A program made the translations under genes and the position numbers. From an uncultured Coprococcus sp. (GTDB lineage: Bacteria; Bacillota; Clostridia; Lachnospirales; Lachnospiraceae): a stretch of DNA of 39,935 nt. Below, in pieces: positions 17,663-24,925 of the stretch. The notes beneath the pieces were generated by a model. The model had not been told where the DNA came from, did no database searches, and worked only from the letters and a program-made list of their open reading frames with translations. Where the stretch lies: positions 1-39,935 of the forward strand of contig URJI01000012.1 of assembly GCA_900548215.1 (NCBI GenBank), given 5' to 3'. Position 1 is the stretch's first letter, and the number at the start of each line of letters is the position of its first letter.

Positions 17663-18286
17663 ATGCAGGGAATATTTATAACTATAGAGGGCCCGGATGG
17701 AGCGGGTAAGACGACTCAGAGAGAGCTTTTGAAAGAGTATCTTGAGAATAAGGGGTATGATGTGCTGATAACCAGAGATCCGGGTGGAAATCCTATCAGC
17801 GAGGCTATACGTGAGGTCATACTTAACAAGGATTTTACGGAGATGGGCTATATGACTGAGCTCCTTCTCTATGCGTCTGCCAGAGCACAGCTCGTAAAGG
17901 AGAATATCAAGCCGGCACTAGATGCGGGACAGGCTGTCATAGCTGACAGATTTGTGGATTCATCGGCTGTGTATCAGGGGATAGGAAGAGGCCTCGGTGT
18001 GGATACAGTCTATGATGTGAATGAATTTGCGCTTCAGGGGATCATGCCGGATATGACATTCCTCATGGATCTTGATGCCCAGGAAGGTATAGCGAGGAAG
18101 AAAAATCAGGCAGAGCTTGACAGGATGGAGAATGAGAAAATGGAATTTCATCAGAAGGTTGTGGATGGATACCGTATGCTGGCGGATATGCATCCTGAAC
18201 GCATAGTGAAGATAGACGCCACTTTACCTATTGATGAGATTCATGGTATAATAGTAGGGTATGTAGAGAAGAAACTCAATCTGTGA
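17663..18286 (+). CDS. tmk: Thymidylate kinase
   Basis: Phosphorylates dTMP to dTDP. The 207-residue protein has the P-loop G-P-D-G-A-G-K-T-T at residues 10-18 and the D-R-F motif in A-D-R-F-V-D-S-S. The usual T-R-E-P-G-G is T-R-D-P-G-G here, a conservative change. The lid region is R-K-K-N-Q-A-E-L-D-R. Start at ATG 17663 with AAGGAA 8 nt upstream; a longer in-frame GTG at 17579 adds residues foreign to the family. It sits between the decarboxylase and holB in the usual Firmicutes order. Confidence 0.95.
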   Translation: MQGIFITIEGPDGAGKTTQRELLKEYLENKGYDVLITRDPGGNPISEAIREVILNKDFTEMGYMTELLLYASARAQLVKENIKPALDAGQAVIADRFVDSSAVYQGIGRGLGVDTVYDVNEFALQGIMPDMTFLMDLDAQEGIARKKNQAELDRMENEKMEFHQKVVDGYRMLADMHPERIVKIDATLPIDEIHGIIVGYVEKKLNL

Positions 18287-18351
18287 TATTCTGAGTTGGA
18301 GAAGGCCAGAGTATCCGGCATACCAGATTAATTGTAAGGGGGTTGATTTAT

Positions 18352-19344
18352 ATGATAGATTTCACAGATATAATCGGACATGAGGACATAATCCGCCACT
18401 TTAAGAGCAGTATCGAGCTGGGAAAGATATCCCAGGGATATATCATCAATGGCGAGACGGGAAGCGGTAAAAAGACGCTTACCAGAGCACTTGTGAAGAC
18501 TCTCCAGTGTGAGGAGGGCGGTACAGAACCGTGTAATCATTGTAAGTCGTGTCTGCAGTGTGAGACGGGAAATCAGCCTGATATCGTGTGGGTTACACAC
18601 GATAAGCCGAATGTGATATCGGTTGAAGAGATCAGGGATCAGGTGAATTCAGATATAGATATCAAGCCTTACAGCAGCAGATATAAGATATATGTCGTCG
18701 AGGACGCACAGCTCCTGAATGTGAATGCGCAGAACGCTCTGCTTAAGACTATTGAGGAAGCTCCGTCTTATGCGATAATCATATTGCTGACAAACAACCT
18801 TGACAAGATGCTTCAGACGATATTATCAAGATGCATAGTGCTGAATGTGAAACCGGTGAGAGAGCATGATATACTTGACTATCTCATGAATGAACTGAAG
18901 CTGGACAAGCAGAAAGCGGATTTCTGCATGGATTTTGCACAGGGGAATCTGGGAAAAGCGATCAGATTGGCGACCAGCGATGAGTACAAAGAGATAAAAG
19001 AGAATGTCGTAAAGTTCATGAGACATATAAATGACATGTCCGTGGATGACATGATATTTGTACTTAAGACCATGGAGCTTCACAAGCTCAAGATAAGTGA
19101 TTATATAGATCTGATGATGATGTGGTACAGAGACATACTGATGCTCAAGGTGTCAAACAACCCGGGCAGACTGATGTTTAAGGAGTATTATTCCGACATA
19201 AGGAAGCAGTCATCCCATATCAGTTATGAGGGAATAGAAAAAGTGCTCAAGTCGATGGATAAGGCAAAAGTCAGACTTGAGGCAAATGTCAGCTTTGACA
19301 TTGCGATGGAGCTCATGCTCCTGACTATGAAGGAGAATTGTTGA
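18352..19344 (+). CDS. holB: DNA polymerase III subunit delta'
   Basis: Clamp-loader subunit that, with tau/gamma and delta, loads the beta clamp. The 330-residue protein has an AAA+ fold with G-E-T-G-S-G-K-K-T (P-loop), a four-Cys zinc site (C-N-H-C-K-S-C-L-Q-C), V-E-D-A-Q (Walker B region), N-A-L-L-K-T-I-E-E, and sensor L-S-R-C. An intact P-loop is usual for Firmicutes delta' but degenerate in E. coli. ATG 18352 lies 9 nt after AAGGGGG; a TTG at 18343 directly abuts the SD. Its stop TGA overlaps the ricT start ATG by 1 nt. Confidence 0.95.
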   Translation: MIDFTDIIGHEDIIRHFKSSIELGKISQGYIINGETGSGKKTLTRALVKTLQCEEGGTEPCNHCKSCLQCETGNQPDIVWVTHDKPNVISVEEIRDQVNSDIDIKPYSSRYKIYVVEDAQLLNVNAQNALLKTIEEAPSYAIIILLTNNLDKMLQTILSRCIVLNVKPVREHDILDYLMNELKLDKQKADFCMDFAQGNLGKAIRLATSDEYKEIKENVVKFMRHINDMSVDDMIFVLKTMELHKLKISDYIDLMMMWYRDILMLKVSNNPGRLMFKEYYSDIRKQSSHISYEGIEKVLKSMDKAKVRLEANVSFDIAMELMLLTMKENC

Positions 19345-20252
19345 TGAAAGAGATTATAGGAGTTCGTTTCAGACCAAACGGTAAGATATATTATTTTGAT
19401 CCACAGAAATTTGAGGTTGAGGCAGGTACATTTGTCATAGTTGAGACCGCAAGAGGTGTGGAATATGGAAAAGTAGTTTTAGGAAGAAGAGAAGTTGAGG
19501 ACAGCAAGCTTACAGCATCGCTGAAGCCAATCATCAGGATAGCTACAGCAGATGATAAGAAGAGATATGAAGATAACAAGAAGAAGAGCAAAAGGGCTTT
19601 TGACATATGTCTTGAGAAGATCGCAAAGCACAAACTGGAGATGAAGCTTATCGAGGCTGAGTATACATTTGACAATAACAAGGTGCTGTTCTACTTTACA
19701 GCCGACAGACGAATTGACTTTCGTGAGCTGGTAAAGGATCTTGCGTCGGTGTTCAAGACGAGAATTGAGCTCAGACAGATAGGTGTCCGTGACGAGACCA
19801 AGATGGTGGGCGGAATCGGTATATGTGGAAGAGAGCTCTGTTGTAACAAGCATTTGTCAGAGTTTGTCCCTGTGTCTATCAAGATGGCAAAGGAGCAGAA
19901 TCTGTCACTGAATCCAACCAAGATATCCGGTGTGTGCGGAAGACTGATGTGCTGTCTGAAACATGAGCAGGATACATATGAGTACCTGAATGAGAAGCTT
20001 CCGAATGTGGGGGATTTCGTCAGAACGATAGATGGCAACAAGGGTGAGGTCATGTCAGTGAATGTTCTCCGTCAGAAGGTTAAGATTGTGGTGACTGACA
20101 AAGAAGACAACAAGGAAGTTATGGAGTATCCTGTGGCCGAACTCAAGTTCAAGCCTAAGAGAAAGAAGAATTCAGAGAGACTCAGCGCTGAGGAATATAA
20201 AGCACTTGAGGCATTGGAGGACAAGGGTGGAAAGTCCAAATTTGACGATTAG
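19344..20252 (+). CDS. ricT: PSP1-domain protein RicT (YaaT)
   Basis: A 302-residue PSP1/RicT family protein. In B. subtilis, RicT (YaaT) joins RicA and RicF in a complex with [4Fe-4S] clusters that stimulates RNase Y-dependent mRNA processing and affects competence and sporulation. The cluster-binding-type cysteines are visible in I-C-G-R-E-L-C-C-N and V-C-G-R-L-M-C-C-L, and the PSP1 opening G-V-R-F-R-P-N-G-K is present. ATG 19344 lies 8 nt after AGGAG and overlaps the holB stop, indicating translational coupling. Gene order matches B. subtilis, but yabA is absent after it. Confidence 0.93.
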   Translation: MKEIIGVRFRPNGKIYYFDPQKFEVEAGTFVIVETARGVEYGKVVLGRREVEDSKLTASLKPIIRIATADDKKRYEDNKKKSKRAFDICLEKIAKHKLEMKLIEAEYTFDNNKVLFYFTADRRIDFRELVKDLASVFKTRIELRQIGVRDETKMVGGIGICGRELCCNKHLSEFVPVSIKMAKEQNLSLNPTKISGVCGRLMCCLKHEQDTYEYLNEKLPNVGDFVRTIDGNKGEVMSVNVLRQKVKIVVTDKEDNKEVMEYPVAELKFKPKRKKNSERLSAEEYKALEALEDKGGKSKFDD

Positions 20253-21207
20253 ACCGGAAGATAAAACGATAGAGAGTCAGGCTGTACAGGCTCAGTCCGA
20301 AGTGATGGGCGGATCCACGGTGGAGATTAAATCCTGTGAGAGGATAGATGACCTGCAGTGTAAGGGTTACCAGATCATACAGAACAGCGGAATGTTCTGC
20401 TTTGGGATGGATGCTGTGCTGCTGGCAAACTATGTGAGATTTAAGCGCGGCGGCAGATATCTGGATCTCGGAACGGGAACAGGTATCATACCTATACTTC
20501 TTGCTGCAAAGGAGTACGGGGAAGAAGCTCTTACCAGAGAGGAGAGACTTGCTGGTTTGAATACCGATGATTATAGATCCTCACATGATTGTATTGCCGT
20601 AGATGGAGTTACTAATTCGGATGCAGGGACGACTCAGAAACCTAGCGGTAAAATGGCAGATGGAGCACGGTTTATAGGTATAGAGCTTCAGCCTGCATGT
20701 GCGGATATGGCGGCAAGGAGCGTGAGCCTCAATGGGCTTGATGGTTTAGTACGAATAGATAACGGAGATATAAAGGAGGTCTCTTGTAACTACAAGAAGG
20801 CCTCCTTTGACATAGTGACCTCAAATCCGCCATACATAAAGGGCAGTCACGGTCTGGAGAATCCGGATGCTCCGAAGAACATAGCGAGACATGAGGTGCA
20901 TGTGACACTTGATCAGGTGGTGGCGGCGGCAGAGTATGCGCTTAAACCAGGTGGAAGCTTTTATATGATACACAAGCCGTTCAGATTGGCTGAGATATTT
21001 GAATGCCTGCATGAGCACAGGCTTGAGCCGAAGAGGATGCAGCTTGTACACCCATACATAGATAAGGAGCCGAACATGGTCATAGTTGAGGCTGTGAAGG
21101 GCGGCAATTCCATGATCAAGATTGATCCGCCTATGATAGTCTACAAGGCTCCGGGTGTGTATACGGAGCAGCTGTTGGCGACGTATGAGGGTACGGCAAA
21201 GAGATAA
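20227..21207 (+). CDS. yabB: YabB/TrmN6-like tRNA1(Val) adenine-N6 methyltransferase with an inserted segment
   Basis: A Rossmann-fold methyltransferase. The family methylates N6 of A37 in tRNA-Val. Seen: N-terminal Y-Q-I-I-Q-N-S-G-M-F-C-F-G-M-D-A-V-L-L, SAM motif L-D-L-G-T-G-T-G-I-I-P, I-G-I-E-L-Q-P and catalytic N-P-P-Y (200-203). About 45 residues rich in Asp, Thr and Arg are inserted between the SAM loop and the I-G-I-E strand (about nt 20515-20668), which is unusual. A strong hairpin lies inside the gene at 20772-20808. GTG 20227 follows GGAGG by 6 nt and overlaps ricT by 26 nt; ATG 20304 (weak SD) would give a more typical length before the first motif, so the start is uncertain. Confidence 0.85.
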   Translation: MESPNLTIRPEDKTIESQAVQAQSEVMGGSTVEIKSCERIDDLQCKGYQIIQNSGMFCFGMDAVLLANYVRFKRGGRYLDLGTGTGIIPILLAAKEYGEEALTREERLAGLNTDDYRSSHDCIAVDGVTNSDAGTTQKPSGKMADGARFIGIELQPACADMAARSVSLNGLDGLVRIDNGDIKEVSCNYKKASFDIVTSNPPYIKGSHGLENPDAPKNIARHEVHVTLDQVVAAAEYALKPGGSFYMIHKPFRLAEIFECLHEHRLEPKRMQLVHPYIDKEPNMVIVEAVKGGNSMIKIDPPMIVYKAPGVYTEQLLATYEGTAKR

Positions 21208-21269
21208 GAGGCAGCATAAGATATCTATGATTTTCAATACTCAGATGTTCAGCAGAAGAGAGGATATAT

Positions 21270-22109
21270 ATGGCAGGAAAGTTATACCTGGTGGCGACAC
21301 CTATAGGTAATCTTGAGGATATGACATACAGGGCCGTCAGGGTCCTTGAAGAGGTGGATGTGATAGCGGCGGAGGATACGAGAAACAGTATCAAGCTGCT
21401 CAATCATTTCGAGATCAAGACCCCCATGACGAGTTATCATGAATACAACAAATACGACAAGGCAAAGGTTCTCGTTGAAAAGATGCAGCAGGGGCAGAAT
21501 GTGGCGGTCATAACAGATGCGGGAACTCCGGGAATATCTGATCCCGGTGAGGAGCTTGTGAGACAGGCCCTTGATGCCGGACTTGAAGTTACGCCTGTTC
21601 CGGGTGCCTGTGCATGTATATCGGCACTTATCAGTTCAGGACTTTCGACCAGAAGATTTGCATTTGAGGCGTTTCTTCCATATGACAAGAAGGACAGAGC
21701 GAGGATTCTCGAGGAGATGAAGCGTGAGACGAGGACTATGGTGATGTATGAGGCCCCTCACAAGCTGAAGAAGACTTTGGCGGAACTCATGGAGACTCTC
21801 GGTGACAGGCATATCACGCTTGCCAGAGAGATTACCAAGAAACATGAGACGATAGAACCAATGATGCTTTCACAGGCGATAGCCCGCTACGAGGAGGAAG
21901 ATCCGAGAGGGGAATTCGTTATAGTGATAGAAGGGATTGATGTGAAGAAGCTTGAGGAGGAGAAGAAGAGCTCGTTCGAGGCTATGTCCGTGGAAGAGCA
22001 TGTCCAGATGTACGTTGATCAGGGCATGTCCAAGAAAGATGCGATCAAGCAGGCGGCTGTTGATCGCGGAGTCCCTAAGAGGGATGTGTATAATGCGGTG
22101 ATGAAATAA
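21270..22109 (+). CDS. rsmI: 16S rRNA (cytidine1402-2'-O)-methyltransferase
   Basis: 2'-O-methylates C1402 of 16S rRNA in the decoding centre, the same nucleotide that RsmH modifies at N4; an rsmH-like gene lies 7 kb upstream in this window. The 279-residue protein has the tetrapyrrole-methylase-like fold: Y-L-V-A-T-P-I-G-N-L-E-D near the start, A-E-D-T-R, I-T-D-A-G-T-P-G-I-S-D-P-G and V-P-G-A, plus the RsmI C-terminal helical domain (S-K-K-D-A-I-K-Q-A-A). AGAGAGG precedes the ATG. It is last in the tmk-holB-ricT-yabB run. Confidence 0.97.
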   Translation: MAGKLYLVATPIGNLEDMTYRAVRVLEEVDVIAAEDTRNSIKLLNHFEIKTPMTSYHEYNKYDKAKVLVEKMQQGQNVAVITDAGTPGISDPGEELVRQALDAGLEVTPVPGACACISALISSGLSTRRFAFEAFLPYDKKDRARILEEMKRETRTMVMYEAPHKLKKTLAELMETLGDRHITLAREITKKHETIEPMMLSQAIARYEEEDPRGEFVIVIEGIDVKKLEEEKKSSFEAMSVEEHVQMYVDQGMSKKDAIKQAAVDRGVPKRDVYNAVMK

Positions 22110-22112
22110 ACT

Positions 22113-22280
22113 GATGATCAGGACAGGATACTGAGCCAGGCGGAGAGCCTGCTGATGCAGATCGCTCAGTCTGTCGGATGCAGCAATGCAGGCCGTTTCG
22201 CCGCGTTGTTCAGGAAGAGCACAGGCATATTCCCGTTTGACTTCAGGAAGATGTCGAAAAGGGGCGGTTGTAGAATTTGA
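22113..22280 (+). pseudogene. AraC-family HTH C-terminal fragment
   Basis: Directly after the rsmI stop an open frame of 55 codons reads I-A-Q-S-V-G-C-S-N-A-G-R-F-A-A-L-F, then a K-S-T-G-I-F-P-F-D-F-R-K-type end. This is the second helix-turn-helix and recognition helix of AraC/XylS regulators. The ligand domain and first HTH are missing, and there is no start codon with an SD (only an ATG at 22155). I read it as the decayed 3' end of a regulator gene brought in or left behind by rearrangement. Confidence 0.6.
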
Positions 22281-22288
22281 AATAAAGA

Positions 22289-22322
22289 CAGTGGCGGATA
22301 TAAAGGAATATATCCGCCACTG
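22289..22322 (-). terminator. Terminator for the Rpn-family gene
   Basis: A perfect 14-bp stem (CAGTGGCGGATATA and its complement) with a 6-nt loop. On the minus strand it is followed by a U-rich tract (TCTTTATTTC); on the plus strand there is no T run. Confidence 0.75.
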
Positions 22323-22357
22323 CCGTTGTAGGTTTTACTTATTAGATTATCAAAAAG

Positions 22358-23287
22358 TTATTGTTTTTTTAGATTTTCAAGTTCTGCTTTGAGTCTTATC
22401 AGTTCTTTGTCCTTATTAGCTAACAATTCATCCTTTTCAGCCAGCATCTGGTCTTTTTCTGATATTTCCTCCAACAGCTTAGCTTTCTCTTCTTGAAAAA
22501 CATCCACAAAAGTAATGATCGATTGTTCTACCATATCTGTAACCTCCTCCGTTTCCTCGTACGCGGAATACAGTCTGGTATATAATACCTGGGTGAGCCT
22601 GTATAATTGTGCCCCATCCTCAGGTGTTATATTCCCAAGTTCAACATTCTTATCTATGCTTCCCATTATATCGGTTTTGATAAGGCTTTTCAATGCTCCG
22701 ATGTTCTCAGGAGTGCGGGACTTTTTGTCCTTGAGCATTCCGCGGAGCTTCAAAGGAAAGAATGGAATGAGAATCACCATTTTTCTGTTATTAATGTCCT
22801 CGGTAGAACAGTTGGCAAGCTTTACGACCGGGACCTCATAGTTTGTTTCCCTGTTGTGTCCGAAATCTATCAGCAGAGAATATGTATCGGGAACGGATCT
22901 GGAGACGTTGCTCAGGTATATGACGCAAGGCTCAGGGAATCGCACCCTGTATAGATATTGACCACCTTCATCATGCATTATTGTTTTTGTTTTGTCGGCA
23001 TAACTTGCTCCGTAAGAAAATACTCTGAAAACGATAGTTTCGTCTTTTATCATCTGTGCCTCGATATGGTACGCATCAGAATCATTTATCACCAGTATGG
23101 TATCGGCCAGAGTTGTACTCATGGAACCGTCGTCTTTGACACTCTCAGTCCAGTGATACGACACTGTTGCGGTGTCTGGATCATACGATATGTCAAATAG
23201 ACCGTTGATCATATTTACAACAGCCTTTGAAGACAGCGTGAGTATCTTTTTAAAAGTGCTGTCAAATAAATTTCGCGTAATTGGCAA
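22358..23287 (-). CDS. Rpn-family PD-(D/E)XK nuclease/transposase-like protein
   Basis: A 309-residue member of the Rpn / PDDEXK_2 family (recombination-promoting nuclease, formerly transposase-31-like), abundant and multicopy in Lachnospiraceae. The nuclease core is seen as A-D-T-I-L-V (D62) and H-I-E-A-Q-M (E76, Q78), followed by F-R-V-F-S-Y. The C-terminal ~50 residues are a heptad-rich coiled coil (E-K-D-Q-M-L-A-E-K-D-E-L-L repeats). Start is TTG at 23287 with AAGGAG about 9 nt upstream. No terminal inverted repeats or target duplications are visible, so mobility is not shown. Confidence 0.85.
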   Translation of the reverse strand: MPITRNLFDSTFKKILTLSSKAVVNMINGLFDISYDPDTATVSYHWTESVKDDGSMSTTLADTILVINDSDAYHIEAQMIKDETIVFRVFSYGASYADKTKTIMHDEGGQYLYRVRFPEPCVIYLSNVSRSVPDTYSLLIDFGHNRETNYEVPVVKLANCSTEDINNRKMVILIPFFPLKLRGMLKDKKSRTPENIGALKSLIKTDIMGSIDKNVELGNITPEDGAQLYRLTQVLYTRLYSAYEETEEVTDMVEQSIITFVDVFQEEKAKLLEEISEKDQMLAEKDELLANKDKELIRLKAELENLKKQ

Positions 23288-23328
23288 ATAAAAACGCTCC
23301 TTATGAAAAATTCTCGGCCGGTAGGCAT

Positions 23329-23357
23329 ACTTTAGGCGATTAAAATGGGCTTGTCAA
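23329..23357 (-). promoter_or_regulatory. Predicted sigma-A promoter of the Rpn-family gene
   Basis: On the minus strand, consensus TTGACA (23357-23352), 17-nt spacer, TAAAGT (23334-23329). The rest of the 311-nt gap 23288-23598 holds the alr terminator and otherwise nothing I recognise. Confidence 0.6.
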
Positions 23358-23500
23358 TAGATTTGGGCAAATGCGCTTATAAAGCGAATTTGTGACGCTG
23401 AGAGTGGAAAAATGGGGTAAAAATGAAGTCAATTTTACTTTTTGTAAAATGATCAATACACAGAATTTAGAACAGACTTGTCGATAAAATGGGCGAAAAC

Positions 23501-23549
23501 AAAAAGACCAGAAAAATGAGAAACTTGCTCTCAACAATTTCTGATCTTT
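23501..23549 (-). terminator. Terminator of alanine racemase
   Basis: On the minus strand AAAGATCAGAAA pairs with TTTCTGGTCTTT, with an inner GAGA/TCTC helix, and ends in TTTTTGTTTT. Confidence 0.75.
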
Positions 23550-23598
23550 ATTAAAAGATATGATAACGGTTGTCTGATTATATTTGTACAACAAATGG

Positions 23599-24723
23599 CT
23601 AGTTTATATACACCCTCGGAACCCTAACTGATATGTTGCACACGATCACATCCACATTCGTGTCAAGCATATTTGCCATGTCCTCGATGGACATGCCCTC
23701 GCCGAGAAGAGTTACAGTGTCACCGCGTTTCACATCCGGGATGTCTGTGACGTCGGCCATGCACTGATCCATACATACGCGTCCGATGATCGGTGCCTCG
23801 TGGCCATTTATGATGACCTTGCCCTTGTTGGACAGGTAACGGCTGTAGCCGTCCGCAAAACCAACCGGAAGTGTTGCAATCTTTGTAGGTCTTTCGGTGA
23901 CAAATGTTCCGCCGTATCCAATCTCAGATCCGGCAGGAACCTCCTTCACCATGGCAACATATGTGTACCAGCTGAGAATCTCCTGAAATCCTGAATTCTT
24001 CCAGTCAAAGTCATCAGAAGGGGTGAGACCGTAGAGGATGTCTCCGCATCTCACCGCATCAAGCTGTGCCTCAGGCAGCATCAGTATGGCAGGGCTGTTG
24101 GCTACGTGGTGCTTTGGTATGACAACACCCATTTTCTCAAGTTCATTTATGGCGTGGAGGTATAGGTCAAGCTGCTTTCTTGCACTTGTGTGATCCCCCT
24201 CATCTGCCCTTGCAAAATGTGTAAATATACCTGTTACGTTCAGGTCATCCATCTCACAGATCTTCTTTATAGTGTCAAATGATTCCTGACATACCGGAAA
24301 TCCGATTCTGTTCATACCGGTGTTCAGCTTTATCTGGACGTTCTGCTTCTTTCCTGCGCGTCTTGCGGCGGCAGCCATATTCTCGGCACCCTCCAGAGAG
24401 AACACGGTCAGGTCGAGGTCGTACTTTACTGCTTCATCCAGCATATCATCGGCGGTGTCTCCAAGTATAAGCACGGACTCTGTTGCGCCTGCGTCCCTAA
24501 GCATCTTTCCCTCTTCCCAGATGGCGACTGCGTAGCTGTCTATGCCACATTCTTTCAGTGTCGGGTAGAGCCCTGCAATACCGTGGCGGTATCCATCGCC
24601 CTTCATGACAGCGATAAATTCAACTCCCGGTTTCAGTCTTGATTTTATGTTGGCAATATTGCTCCTGAGCTTTGCCAGATCTATAACGGCAGCAGTTCTG
24701 CCGGCAAATGGTCTGTTGTTCAT
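23599..24723 (-). CDS. alr: Alanine racemase
   Basis: PLP enzyme interconverting L- and D-alanine for peptidoglycan. The 374-residue fold-type III protein has the PLP Lys in A-V-M-K-G-D-G-Y-R-H-G (K41, Y45), N-T-G-M-N-R-I-G-F (R139) and the second catalytic Tyr in S-E-I-G-Y-G-G-T-F (Y270). Also present are I-A-T-L-P-V-G-F-A-D-G-Y and R-V-C-M-D-Q-C-M. The PLP loop differs from the common K-A-N/D-A-Y-G-H-G by Gly and Arg substitutions; catalytic residues are intact. AAGGAG lies 7 nt before the ATG at 24723; an in-frame ATG at 24765 gives an atypical N-terminus. Confidence 0.94.
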   Translation of the reverse strand: MNNRPFAGRTAAVIDLAKLRSNIANIKSRLKPGVEFIAVMKGDGYRHGIAGLYPTLKECGIDSYAVAIWEEGKMLRDAGATESVLILGDTADDMLDEAVKYDLDLTVFSLEGAENMAAAARRAGKKQNVQIKLNTGMNRIGFPVCQESFDTIKKICEMDDLNVTGIFTHFARADEGDHTSARKQLDLYLHAINELEKMGVVIPKHHVANSPAILMLPEAQLDAVRCGDILYGLTPSDDFDWKNSGFQEILSWYTYVAMVKEVPAGSEIGYGGTFVTERPTKIATLPVGFADGYSRYLSNKGKVIINGHEAPIIGRVCMDQCMADVTDIPDVKRGDTVTLLGEGMSIEDMANMLDTNVDVIVCNISVRVPRVYIN

Positions 24724-24799
24724 GGTTATTCTCCTTCTATAAAAATTCAAGAAACATTGTATCACATATGCATGTTAAAAAGAAGAGCATGAATTTGAA

Positions 24800-24839
24800 G
24801 GGGCAGCACCACTTTATAACAGTAAAGTGGTGCTGCCCC
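24800..24839. repeat. Perfect 17-bp inverted repeat in the alr/iorA divergent region
   Basis: GGGGCAGCACCACTTTA (24800-24816), 6-nt loop, and its exact complement (24823-24839). It lacks T runs on either side and lies just upstream of the iorA promoter, so a regulatory or repetitive-element role is more likely than termination. Confidence 0.85.
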
Positions 24840-24849
24840 AGAATATTTG

Positions 24850-24878
24850 TTGTCATTGAAAGCCGTGGAGGGTATAAT
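24850..24878 (+). promoter_or_regulatory. Predicted sigma-A promoter of iorA-iorB
   Basis: TTGTCA (24850-24855), 17-nt spacer, consensus TATAAT (24873-24878), 48 nt before the iorA ATG. Confidence 0.75.
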
Positions 24879-24925
24879 ATCGAAATATAAGAGAATTTAT
24901 AAATGACTTGGAAGGTAGTATTGTT

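Noticed and set aside
22358..23287. Insertion sequence around the Rpn-family gene
   Set aside because: The protein family is linked to recombination, but no terminal inverted repeats or target-site duplication could be found by eye.
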